Origin: Bacteroidaceae bacterium
Lineage (GTDB): Bacteria > Bacteroidota > Bacteroidia > Bacteroidales > Bacteroidaceae
DNA length: 64,000 nt
NCBI GenBank assembly: GCA_017546785.1
Contig: JAFYRW010000048.1
Span: 1-64,000 of the forward strand
Reading direction: 5' to 3'
In this document: one piece after another, positions 10,051 to 15,428 of the stretch
How positions within the stretch are numbered: position 1 is the first letter of the stretch
How the letters are laid out: each line of letters opens with the position of its first letter
The notes under the pieces: generated by a model
The model's input: the letters and a program-made list of their open reading frames with translations, nothing else
Told to the model about the DNA's origin: nothing
Databases searched by the model: none
Position numbers and translations under genes: made by a program

Positions 10051-10089
10051 GCAACAAAAAAAAGAGAGATTCAAATGAACCTCTCTTTT
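10051..10089 (-). terminator. Terminator of the truncated tRNA-Pro gene
   Basis: On the minus strand the CCA end of the tRNA fragment is followed at once by a 9-bp hairpin (10081-10089 with 10060-10068), and then by an A-run at 10055-10063 that reads as a T-tract. This is the native host terminator, so the left flank is chromosomal. Confidence 0.75.
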
Positions 10090-10133
10090 GGTCGGGATGA
10101 CAAGATTCGAACTTGCGACCACACGCCCCCCAG
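10089..10133 (-). tRNA. 3' half of tRNA-Pro(GGG): left prophage attachment site
   Basis: Read on the minus strand, the segment holds an anticodon loop CTGGGGG (anticodon GGG), the 3' anticodon stem GCGTG, a T arm GCAAG-TTCGAAT-CTTGT, the 3' acceptor strand CATCCCG, A73 and encoded CCA. Upstream of the anticodon loop no complementary stem, D arm or 5' acceptor strand exists; the sequence there is unrelated and AT-rich. This is the displaced 3' end left when a phage integrates into a tRNA gene, with the intact tRNA rebuilt at the other end of the element, beyond this window. The crossover probably lies in or near the anticodon loop. Confidence 0.75.
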
Positions 10134-10216
10134 ACAACAAGAGATGTAATTTACACGTTTGATTATCAATATTTTATTTTATCAAAAAAAATCACTTTGC
10201 AAACATTCTGCAAACA

Positions 10217-10414
10217 TTATTCAAAAACAATATCGGAATGATGCCTTACTATATAGTCTCCCATCTCTCTCATCATCGCCGCGATTTCCGTTGCTGACGC
10301 CCCAATATCATGTAATAATGTTACCTCTTGCGTCTCATTAAATTTACCTTCTTCGAATCGAATCACTATCTTATTCTCTGTATCAGTGAAACACCCACCA
10401 GCCGGGTGTTTCAC
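10217..10414 (-). CDS. Small hypothetical protein at the left phage end
   Basis: 65 codons starting from GTG inside the stem of the hairpin at 10386-10414. The C-terminal half (SATEIAAMMREMGDYIVRHH) looks protein-like and amphipathic, but no known family was recognised. No ribosome-binding site or promoter was seen. It may be spurious. Confidence 0.3.
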   Translation of the reverse strand: MKHPAGGCFTDTENKIVIRFEEGKFNETQEVTLLHDIGASATEIAAMMREMGDYIVRHHSDIVFE

Positions 10415-10421
10415 TTTTTTG
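10386..10421 (+). terminator. Intrinsic terminator near the left phage end
   Basis: A perfect 11-bp inverted repeat (10386-10396 with 10404-10414, 7-nt loop) followed by six T. It would stop rightward transcription entering the phage from the chromosome, ahead of the small gene at 10478. Confidence 0.8.
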
Positions 10422-10452
10422 TAGTAAATATTTCATATATTCTATTTGTTAT

Positions 10453-10460
10453 TATCTTTG
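10453..10460 (+). promoter_or_regulatory. Bacteroidetes-type -7 element
   Basis: TATCTTTG matches the TAnnTTTG -7 consensus and sits 18 bp before the ATG at 10478, so the mRNA would have a very short leader. No clear -33 TTTG lies at the usual 19-21 bp spacing. Confidence 0.5.
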
Positions 10461-10477
10461 CACTAAATTTTAATTGT

Positions 10478-10651
10478 ATGTGGCAGAAAATTAAATTCTT
10501 CTTTCTCCGTCGTATGAGCGATGAGAAACTCCGTATGTGGTGCGTAGAGATGTCGGCCGGATTTGGCGGATTTGGCATCAATCTTGACAAAGCCAAAGAA
10601 CTCTACGATTTCATCACCGATAAAAAAGAGCCATCGGAACACAAAAGCTGA
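10478..10651 (+). CDS. Small basic hypothetical protein (57 aa)
   Basis: Starts at ATG 10478 just after a TAnnTTTG element. Residues 1-12 are basic and aromatic (MWQKIKFFFLRR); the rest is mixed and glycine-rich near the middle (GFGGFGIN). No family was recognised. Its last 38 bp overlap the 3' end of the convergent gene at 10614, so the two messages are antisense over that stretch. The position at the extreme phage end is where transfer or lysogeny accessory genes are common. Confidence 0.55.
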   Translation: MWQKIKFFFLRRMSDEKLRMWCVEMSAGFGGFGINLDKAKELYDFITDKKEPSEHKS

Positions 10652-10973
10652 CCTCTTGCAACTGACCCTCCCTTTCTTGAGTTCTTACATCCTTGTCGGC
10701 ACTTATAACCTTAATGTTACCGCCTACCTTTGTCGCGGTTTCCTCACTGCTGTCTATCTCTACTTTTACTCGGAACTCAACGAGTGACACAGGTATACCG
10801 CTTTTTATGTTGGTGTTAACTCTTGGGTTCATCGCAGGTATTCCTTGGTAATCGTAATTACCCATCGGCGCAATCTTTGCTTGAGAGCCGGCGGCACTCA
10901 ATTCCCTATCTGCATCCTGCACTCCTTTTGCTATCTGCAAGAGGGTCTCTTTTATGAATTCGTCTAAACGCAT
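10614..10973 (-). CDS. Small conserved-type phage protein, trypco2-like
   Basis: 119 residues from ATG 10973; a TTG start six codons upstream is less likely. The layout, an N-terminal helix (FIKETLLQIAKGVQDA), an 'NPRV' turn, a beta segment VEFRVKVEID and a final VSFCVPMAL strand, resembles a family of small proteins that often sit beside signalling or defence genes (tentatively trypco2-like). Function unknown. It is the last gene of the leftward lysogeny block and overlaps the convergent gene ending at 10651. Confidence 0.6.
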   Translation of the reverse strand: MRLDEFIKETLLQIAKGVQDADRELSAAGSQAKIAPMGNYDYQGIPAMNPRVNTNIKSGIPVSLVEFRVKVEIDSSEETATKVGGNIKVISADKDVRTQEREGQLQEVSFCVPMALFYR

Positions 10974-10980
10974 AGGATGT

Positions 10981-11787
10981 TTACATTTCAATCTCCGGAT
11001 GCACCTCGAGATACATATCTCTCAAGGGAAGGCTCAATATGGAGCATACATCAGATAATGTCAGTTCGTGCTTTTCTATTTGTCCTTCGCTGTTTTCCAT
11101 ATGCAACTCAGGGCAGTTATAGATGTAGTTCTTGATTTTATTAAATACATCTTCCTTTGATATTGATATACACGCCCAATATGACATCATTTGTACGTCG
11201 AGAGCAGTCTTGGGGTGTTCTTTATCCAACTTAGTGAATAGGGCGTCCTTGTTCGCCTTCAAGAATTCTGCTCCTTCAATCTCAGCATAAATTCTTTCTC
11301 CTAACTCCGTCAATACCTTTGGGCTTTTCTTTCTTCCGAATTTTCCTTCTGATCCTCGTGCCATAGCTACCCTTATGTCTGCTACTTCGATGTTTATATC
11401 CTTGATGTCGGATTTCAGTTCTCTGATGTTCTCAGTGTTACCAGTGCAGTTCGCGTGTTTTGTTTTTTCTTCAACTTGCAAAATCCCTCCGCTTAGTTTT
11501 TTTAGAATGTTGTCAACTTCTTTTAAAGTGGCTTTCAGTTCTCTGATGCTTTCGGTGTTATTAGAGCAGTTTGCATATTTTGTATTCTCTTCGATTAGCG
11601 ACACACCGGTATCGAGCGCAACAACTTTGTCGTTGAGCTTGTGCATTTCCTCTTTCTTTATTTTCCACACTGTGATAAAGACAGTTACCTTATAGATTAC
11701 CCAACTTATCAGCGAAAGTGTAAAGAATACAAAACTGAATGAGCCTGCATCGCTACTTAATATATCTTTTAATATATCGTACCACAT
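10981..11787 (-). CDS. Membrane-anchored coiled-coil protein of the lysogeny block
   Basis: 268 residues with one N-terminal membrane segment (about 16-40), a long helical region (about 45-150) and a soluble C-terminal part. The helical region contains a duplicated module: C-x-x-NTE-x-IRELK occurs at about 74-88 and 112-126, and the DNA repeats too (around 11,410-11,480 and 11,530-11,600). No family was recognised. Its position between the repressor and the attachment site, together with constitutive lysogenic expression, fits a role such as superinfection exclusion; this is inference. Confidence 0.7.
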   Translation of the reverse strand: MWYDILKDILSSDAGSFSFVFFTLSLISWVIYKVTVFITVWKIKKEEMHKLNDKVVALDTGVSLIEENTKYANCSNNTESIRELKATLKEVDNILKKLSGGILQVEEKTKHANCTGNTENIRELKSDIKDINIEVADIRVAMARGSEGKFGRKKSPKVLTELGERIYAEIEGAEFLKANKDALFTKLDKEHPKTALDVQMMSYWACISISKEDVFNKIKNYIYNCPELHMENSEGQIEKHELTLSDVCSILSLPLRDMYLEVHPEIEM

Positions 11788-11827
11788 AGTTTATTTTTTA
11801 CAAAGATATCATCTTCCTTTTCTAAAA

Positions 11828-12604
11828 TTACCTTCTTTTCCAAAAACCACCTACGATTTGCCATATGCCGTATATCTCTTCGGCTTTGAGGTATATGGGT
11901 GTTCTCTTTTCGTTCTCGGCTGTGAGGATGTAACTGCCGTCGCGTTCTCTTGTTAGGTATCTCAAGAGTGCGTGGGGTCTTATTGCGTCAACGACATAGG
12001 CTGTGCCGTCTGCTCTTGCATAGGACAGGTCGGGCAGTTTGCGAATCATCAAGAAGTGTCCTTCCTTAAACTCGGGTTCCATAGCACGGGTGTCTATCTC
12101 TATAGCGATAGCGTCGTTGCCGAAGAGTTGTGCAAGGTTGATGGTGCTCAGTTTCTCAGGGTTTCTCTTGACGAACTGCGCAAGGTTGGTGTCGGGTTGC
12201 AACATTATCTCGTGAGGTACTAATGGTGTCAATGCTGTTTCTGCGACCTCTATCACCTCTCCACAGTTGGGGCATTCTACCTCTACACCGTTTTCCTTTA
12301 CCTCTATTATCGCAGGCGTGTTGTGTTGTCCGTGACCGATGTGGCTGTTGTGGTTGCCATTGACGGTGATGTCGCCGGAGAAAGTGGAGGTGGTTTTTAG
12401 AGGATTGCCCTCTCCAAACAAAAGCCATTCTCTATTTAGTTCGGGAAATGCTCTAACAATGTCCTGCATTTTCTCTGGTCCAATACCTTTGCGGATGCTA
12501 TTTACATAGCCATTACCCATTCCGCAACGCTCTTCAAATGCTTTTTGCGTCAAGTGCATCATTTTAATAAACTGCACAAGTCTTTGTTTTACAGTACTTT
12601 CCAT
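11828..12604 (-). CDS. CI/LexA-like phage repressor with an apparently inactive S24 domain
   Basis: 258 residues. The N-terminal HTH (about 1-60; LTQKAFEERCGMGNGYVNSI) is of the type common in Bacteroidales phage repressors. A CPNCG zinc-knuckle-like segment lies near residue 110. The C-terminal half (about 150-258) aligns with S24 peptidase domains: IDTRAMEPEFKEG stands where active members have GxSMxP, so the nucleophilic Ser is Ala, and LRYL stands where the catalytic Lys (VKRL) is expected. The fold and dimerisation may remain, but RecA-stimulated self-cleavage should not. It is transcribed leftward from a region holding palindromic operator candidates and very likely represses the rightward early promoter. 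Confidence 0.85.
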   Translation of the reverse strand: MESTVKQRLVQFIKMMHLTQKAFEERCGMGNGYVNSIRKGIGPEKMQDIVRAFPELNREWLLFGEGNPLKTTSTFSGDITVNGNHNSHIGHGQHNTPAIIEVKENGVEVECPNCGEVIEVAETALTPLVPHEIMLQPDTNLAQFVKRNPEKLSTINLAQLFGNDAIAIEIDTRAMEPEFKEGHFLMIRKLPDLSYARADGTAYVVDAIRPHALLRYLTRERDGSYILTAENEKRTPIYLKAEEIYGIWQIVGGFWKRR

Positions 12605-12614
12605 AATTCACTTG

Positions 12615-12707
12615 TTTAGAATTAGTCTAAATAAAGAACTTTGTCCTAAAATGCCCTAAATTTCTCTAAAAAATATTTGCACACGTTAGAGCATTGCTCT
12701 ATCTTTG
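12615..12707 (+). promoter_or_regulatory. Early promoter and operator region between repressor and early genes
   Basis: A near-ideal Bacteroidetes promoter is present: TTTG at 12676-12679, 20-bp spacer, TATCTTTG at 12700-12707. A perfect palindrome TAGAGCA-T-TGCTCTA (12687-12701) covers the spacer and the first bases of the -7 box, ideal for blocking RNA polymerase. On the repressor side are TTTAGA-N5-TCTAAA (12615-12631) and three YCTAAA copies at 12645, 12655 and 12665, spaced 10 bp, one helical turn. These are candidate repressor sites controlling both directions. Confidence 0.75.
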
Positions 12708-12788
12708 CATCGTGATAAGTTTATTTATCCACTTATCGACACAAATATATAAACAAAATTATAAAAAACAATTGTATCAAACAAAACA

Positions 12789-13022
12789 ATGAAAAAAAAA
12801 GAAAAAGGACTATGGATAATAGGTTTCGATGATTGGGAGTACAGCACATCGGGCGGAGAAAAAATCCCCACCTTGATATACTGCTGGAAATACCTAACAG
12901 CCTGGGACTACCACAAAGGTTTCACAAAGCGATGCCTTGAATTATTTAAAAGGTTAATCAAGTGCTCCTTAAAACCCTCACAACTACCCTCGGGCAAGCG
13001 AAAACCAAGCTCGTCATTGTAG
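12789..13022 (+). CDS. First rightward early gene, hypothetical (77 aa)
   Basis: Begins about 75 nt downstream of the predicted early transcription start. Lysine-rich N-terminus, then WIIGFDDWEYSTSGGEKIP and an aromatic stretch. No family was recognised. The second half is fully antisense to the leftward ORF 12908-13138, and its C-terminus (PSQLPSGKRKPSSSL) looks low-complexity, so the true coding part may be shorter or the leftward ORF may be the real gene. Confidence 0.4.
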   Translation: MKKKEKGLWIIGFDDWEYSTSGGEKIPTLIYCWKYLTAWDYHKGFTKRCLELFKRLIKCSLKPSQLPSGKRKPSSSL

Positions 13023-13138
13023 GCATCACCTCCACGAGCATTGAGTTCTACCTTATGACACTTACCGCAGACAGGACAAGGCGTATTGCTCAACTCCTCT
13101 GCAAACTGAGACAACATAACAGAATCAATCATAATCAT
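12908..13138 (-). CDS. Small zinc-ribbon-like protein
   Basis: 76 residues. NTPCPVCGKCHKVELN is a compact CxxCxxC(H) metal-binding-type motif, followed by GDAYNDELGFRLPEGSCEGF and a basic helix. It has its own minus-strand promoter match just upstream, which favours it over the antisense rightward ORF. Function unknown. A leftward gene within the early region could act late or in lysogeny, and its mRNA would be antisense to the first early gene. Confidence 0.55.
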   Translation of the reverse strand: MIMIDSVMLSQFAEELSNTPCPVCGKCHKVELNARGGDAYNDELGFRLPEGSCEGFKEHLINLLNNSRHRFVKPLW

Positions 13139-13159
13139 TAACTTTTTAATTGAACACTA

Positions 13160-13189
13160 CAAAGGTAATGATTACCCCCGGAAAACAAA
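13160..13189 (-). promoter_or_regulatory. Leftward Bacteroidetes-type promoter
   Basis: On the minus strand TACCTTTG (plus 13160-13167) is preceded by TTTG (plus 13186-13189) with an 18-bp spacer. It is placed to transcribe the zinc-ribbon-like gene starting at 13138. Confidence 0.5.
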
Positions 13190-13218
13190 ACGCATAGTCG
13201 GTGGCGCGACTCCGGGGG
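13175..13218 (+). promoter_or_regulatory. GC-rich stem-loop in the leader of gene 13245
   Basis: CCCCCGGA (13175-13182) pairs with TCCGGGGG (13211-13218). An inner stem AGTCG/CGACT (13196-13200 with 13207-13211) sits inside. There is no T-tract, so it is more likely an mRNA leader structure or processing site than a terminator. It also overlaps the leftward promoter. Confidence 0.5.
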
Positions 13219-13244
13219 ACAACTTAACCAATAAAAAAAAGAGA

Positions 13245-13448
13245 ATGGCAAAAAAAGAAGAACAGTACGTAGTAAACGTGCGTGGAACCCTATTCAAGAT
13301 GAAATTAAATTCCAAAGTCACATTCCCAGCGAACCGAGCAGGCACGATTCGAACCACTTGCAGCCTCCTCAATCTTCAAACAGGAAAAAAGTTTAAGACA
13401 CATACCTCGCGCGAGGATATGACAATTACAGTTACCCGCATAAAATAG
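13245..13448 (+). CDS. Small basic hypothetical protein (67 aa)
   Basis: Lysine/threonine-rich protein with alternating hydrophobic strands (YVVNVRGTLFKMKL, MTITVTRI), suggesting a small beta fold that may bind nucleic acid. Clear start after an A-rich leader. Function unknown. Member of the early operon, 4 bp before the next small gene. Confidence 0.65.
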   Translation: MAKKEEQYVVNVRGTLFKMKLNSKVTFPANRAGTIRTTCSLLNLQTGKKFKTHTSREDMTITVTRIK

Positions 13449-13452
13449 CACT

Positions 13453-13608
13453 ATGATACGAAGAAAATCCACCCCTAAAATATCAAGAGAACGCGCCATC
13501 CAAATAGCGATGAACCACAACGCCATACCTCGTGGCATAGCCGAGAGATACACCGACAGCGAACTAAAAGAAGTATTACGACAACTCAAATTAAAGGCAG
13601 ATTTCTAA
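13453..13608 (+). CDS. Very small basic protein (51 aa)
   Basis: Reads MIRRKSTPKISRERAIQIAM and continues to KADF. Strongly basic N-terminus, then an amphipathic helix ending in DSELKEVLRQLKLK. Packed 4 bp after the preceding gene and 2 bp before the next, as expected for real phage early genes. Function unknown. Confidence 0.6.
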   Translation: MIRRKSTPKISRERAIQIAMNHNAIPRGIAERYTDSELKEVLRQLKLKADF

Positions 13609-13610
13609 TT

Positions 13611-13787
13611 ATGGCACAACTCATCATATCTATCCTAACCCTCGCGGGGATAATCCTCACCGGGGCAGCCCACGCCCTTGCCGGCAATATACAAGGATTT
13701 GGATATATCCTACTGGCAATATTCATATTCCTCGGTTTAGTCATCTGTCGCACCGCTTGGCAGGAATACAAAGAAGAGAGACAATGA
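13611..13787 (+). CDS. Small two-helix membrane protein (58 aa)
   Basis: Two hydrophobic segments (about residues 4-22 and 30-47) joined by a short glycine/asparagine turn, then a charged tail (QEYKEERQ). It could insert as a hairpin in the inner membrane. It lies in the early operon rather than the lysis cluster, so a holin role is not favoured. Overlaps the next gene by 4 nt (ATGA). Confidence 0.65.
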   Translation: MAQLIISILTLAGIILTGAAHALAGNIQGFGYILLAIFIFLGLVICRTAWQEYKEERQ

Positions 13788-13930
13788 ACTGCACCACCTG
13801 TCCCAACGCCCACAACGGACTCAACGGACGCTATTGTGACAAACTGAAAATATATGTTGAATACCGCAAAAACAATCCACTATGTGCACTGAATGCCCCA
13901 CTATCAGCCTCAACGCAAGGCTCAAAGTAA
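13784..13930 (+). CDS. Small cysteine-rich protein (48 aa)
   Basis: Starts with MNCTTCPNAHNGLNGRYC, a Cx2Cx11C pattern with another Cys further on, suggesting one bound zinc. Start coupled to the previous gene through ATGA. Its last 49 bp overlap the excisionase-like gene in another frame. No family recognised. Confidence 0.55.
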   Translation: MNCTTCPNAHNGLNGRYCDKLKIYVEYRKNNPLCALNAPLSASTQGSK

Positions 13931-14070
13931 AGGACGTCGCAGAGCAACTGCAGGTCTCAAGAAGGATGGTACAGAAGTACATCACCTCAGGCGAACTTAA
14001 AGCTCACGTAGTAGGTAACTCCTACAGAGTGTTCGGCAGAGACCTAATCAAGTTCTGGAACACACACTAA
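13882..14070 (+). CDS. Excisionase/MerR-type helix-turn-helix protein
   Basis: 62 residues. LKVKDVAEQLQVSRRMVQKYI is a winged HTH of the HTH_17/MerR type, followed by the wing GELKAHVVGNSYRVFGRDLIKFW. This is the standard architecture of phage excisionases and small DNA-binding regulators. Whether it bends attachment-site DNA for excision or regulates early genes cannot be settled here; no integrase is adjacent. It ends right where the structured non-coding region begins. Confidence 0.8.
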   Translation: MCTECPTISLNARLKVKDVAEQLQVSRRMVQKYITSGELKAHVVGNSYRVFGRDLIKFWNTH

Positions 14071-14140
14071 GGGTGGCAATGGAGATGCGAGCGTTTATCT
14101 CTCCCACCGCCCGTATCGGGGTTCGACTCCCCACCACCCA
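14071..14140 (+). tRNA. tRNA-like element, probably not a functional tRNA
   Basis: The ends pair as GGGTGG (14071-14076) with CCACCC (14134-14139), and a T arm GGGG-TTCGACT-CCCC lies at 14118-14132. The middle folds as one long hairpin (GGAGAT...ATCTCTCC) rather than D and anticodon arms, and no anticodon loop could be found. Length is only 70 nt. It is either a decayed tRNA or a tRNA-mimic domain of the larger RNA. Confidence 0.4.
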
Positions 14141-14441
14141 CAAGCAAACGATCATTGACATATTGGACAAATTAAGGATACACCGGAAAGCGAAAGGCAA
14201 TAAGAGTCACATCCGCGCCTCCGCTTGGCCGAAGCAATCCTGTCGGGATGGGCACGATTGTCAGCAAAGCCCACCCTAAAGCAAGCAGGGGAAGATGCTT
14301 GCAGAGTTTTGAAATTCTCCCTTCGGGGATACAAGTATATGACTCCGCAGTCGATAGCGTGGAGTCCACAGCCCTTGAGACACGCTTCAAAATTGTAAAA
14401 AGTCTCAGTAAGCGCCACCATCGGAACGCGCAAGGGCACCA

Positions 14442-14521
14442 CGGTCGCACAAGCAAATGTTTTTTTAGTGTGATAGTTTTTTGTTTAAATGGTTTATAAG
14501 TAGTTTTTCGCTGTGCGACCG
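14442..14521 (+). repeat. 10-bp inverted repeat bounding an AT-rich 60-nt loop
   Basis: CGGTCGCACA (14442-14451) is perfectly complementary to TGTGCGACCG (14512-14521). The enclosed sequence is T-rich and low in structure. This is the strongest single stem inside the structured region. Confidence 0.75.
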
Positions 14522-14667
14522 CCCCCACAGCGCCGGCACAGAATCAATTAAAAGTATTAGAGTCAGTAATTAGCATTCTCCTGTCGGCGCACCCCACACC
14601 CAAGTCGTGAGATTCGGACCCATAGTATTTTGATTTTATTATTTTCGGCGGCCACGTGCCGCCACAC

Positions 14668-14748
14668 GGACGCAATGCCTGTCGGAGGCACATTTTAATC
14701 ACCTAATTTTGCATTTCATCAGGAGGTTCGAGCCCTCGGCGTCCACCA
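14668..14748 (+). tRNA. tRNA-like element with encoded CCA
   Basis: GGACGC (14668-14673) pairs with GCGTCC (14739-14744), followed by A and CCA. A D-arm-like GCC-TGTCGGA-GGC (14677-14689) and a T arm GAGG-TTCGAGC-CCTC (14723-14737) are present. The 30 nt between them do not form an anticodon stem, and the T stem is only 4 bp. It is the better of the two tRNA-like units but still lacks an anticodon. Confidence 0.45.
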
Positions 14749-14785
14749 GCGTAATAGCTGATTCAATTTTTTCGTATATCATTTT

Positions 14786-14824
14786 AGTACCCTTCGTTGT
14801 GAAACGCGGGGTACTTTCATTTTT
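14786..14824 (+). terminator. Intrinsic terminator after the structured region
   Basis: AGTACCC (14786-14792) pairs with GGGTACT (14809-14815), followed by TT, CA and TTTTT. It lies between the tRNA-like end and the next gene, so it would define the 3' end of the non-coding transcript or attenuate the operon. Confidence 0.65.
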
Positions 14825-14846
14825 AAAACCCAAAAAACAACTCAAT

Positions 14847-15095
14847 ATGTGTACAGTATGTAATGGATACCCGGGCTGCCCTGTCTGCACAGAGGTCCCC
14901 GACGAAGTGCCCTGCCCCGAATGCGGTGGTAGCGGCAAAGAGCGTTACTATCGCTATATCGAAGACAACGACGACTGGGAAGAAGTCAGTCAAGCAATTT
15001 ACGATACTCTCCCCGATGGAGAACGCGAATCCGACCCCTGTCCCTACTGTCAAGGTAGCGGCCTAATCTTTAATACACACGACCCCTATGATTAG
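14847..15095 (+). CDS. Small DnaJ-type zinc-finger protein (82 aa)
   Basis: Contains CNGYPGCPVC and two CxxCxGxG-type repeats, CPECGGSGK (residues 23-31) and CPYCQGSGL (65-73), as in the cysteine-rich domain of DnaJ but without a J domain. It probably binds two zinc ions and may act as a binding module. ATG 14847 is the first start that keeps the first Cys pair. Overlaps the next gene by 8 nt. Confidence 0.7.
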   Translation: MCTVCNGYPGCPVCTEVPDEVPCPECGGSGKERYYRYIEDNDDWEEVSQAIYDTLPDGERESDPCPYCQGSGLIFNTHDPYD

Positions 15096-15252
15096 CATCA
15101 GCAACTCCACCGCCGAAGAAATTAAGATAGTCCTCGGCGACCTCCGCCGAATGGCCTGGGGTCTCCCCGGGAACAGAGCAGCCAATATGCGCCGCCGCGC
15201 CAAGCTCATCATTGAATACATAGAAAAGAAAGAAACAACCAAAACCAAATAA
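15088..15252 (+). CDS. Small basic hypothetical protein (54 aa)
   Basis: Two predicted helices (AEEIKIVLGDLRRMAW and AANMRRRAKLIIEYIEKK) separated by a Gly-Leu-Pro-Gly turn; strongly basic. Start inside the 3' end of the preceding gene, stop 2 bp before the next. Function unknown; the helical hairpin could be a nucleic-acid-binding or partner-binding module. Confidence 0.6.
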   Translation: MISISNSTAEEIKIVLGDLRRMAWGLPGNRAANMRRRAKLIIEYIEKKETTKTK

Positions 15253-15254
15253 TT

Positions 15255-15428
15255 ATGTCAAACGTAAAGAAAGAATTAAATGAGTTCACCAAAGAAGAGC
15301 TCATTGAGCTTGTCGAAAAGAAAGAGCGCGAGCTTAAAGTCACAAACGACTGCTATTTACACCTCATCAAGGAGCGCGACAAGCTCCTCAAAAAGTTAGA
15401 AACCCTTAAAAACATTATTGAATTATGA
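15255..15428 (+). CDS. Small coiled-coil protein (57 aa)
   Basis: Almost entirely helical heptad pattern (ELIELVEKKERELKVT, LIKERDKLLKKLETLKNII). The stop overlaps the start of the ATPase gene (ATGA), suggesting tight co-expression, perhaps as a small partner of the recombination module. No family recognised. Confidence 0.6.
   Translation: MSNVKKELNEFTKEELIELVEKKERELKVTNDCYLHLIKERDKLLKKLETLKNIIEL

Larger units (their letters stand above)
14071..14758 (+). ncRNA. About 690-nt structured non-coding region with tRNA-like ends
   Basis: Nothing convincingly coding on either strand. The region opens with a tRNA-like unit (14071-14140) and closes with another (14668-14748). Between them lie many perfect inverted repeats: GCAAGC/GCTTGC (14281/14297), a TTCG-loop hairpin near 14328, GACTCC/GGAGTC (14341/14360), TGAGAC/GTCTCA (14376/14401), a 10-bp stem 14442-14451 with 14512-14521, and GCGCCG/CGGCGC (14530/14585). 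Dense structure, the position in an early phage operon and the tRNA-like parts recall large phage RNAs such as GOLLD and ROOL, which often lie next to tRNAs; membership is not shown. A terminator follows at 14786. Confidence 0.5.

Noticed and set aside
12714-12738. Early leader hairpin GATAAGT/ACTTATC sharing ACTTATCGA with the locus-1 short RNA
   Set aside because: A 9-nt shared word in AT-rich DNA; suggestive of trans pairing but too weak to claim.
14071-14140. A functional tRNA gene
   Set aside because: Acceptor and T arm exist, but no D arm/anticodon arm pair and no anticodon loop can be drawn.
14073-14279. 68-codon open frame at the start of the structured region
   Set aside because: It runs straight through the tRNA-like unit and its stems, has low-complexity composition and no homologous look; the structure explains the sequence better.
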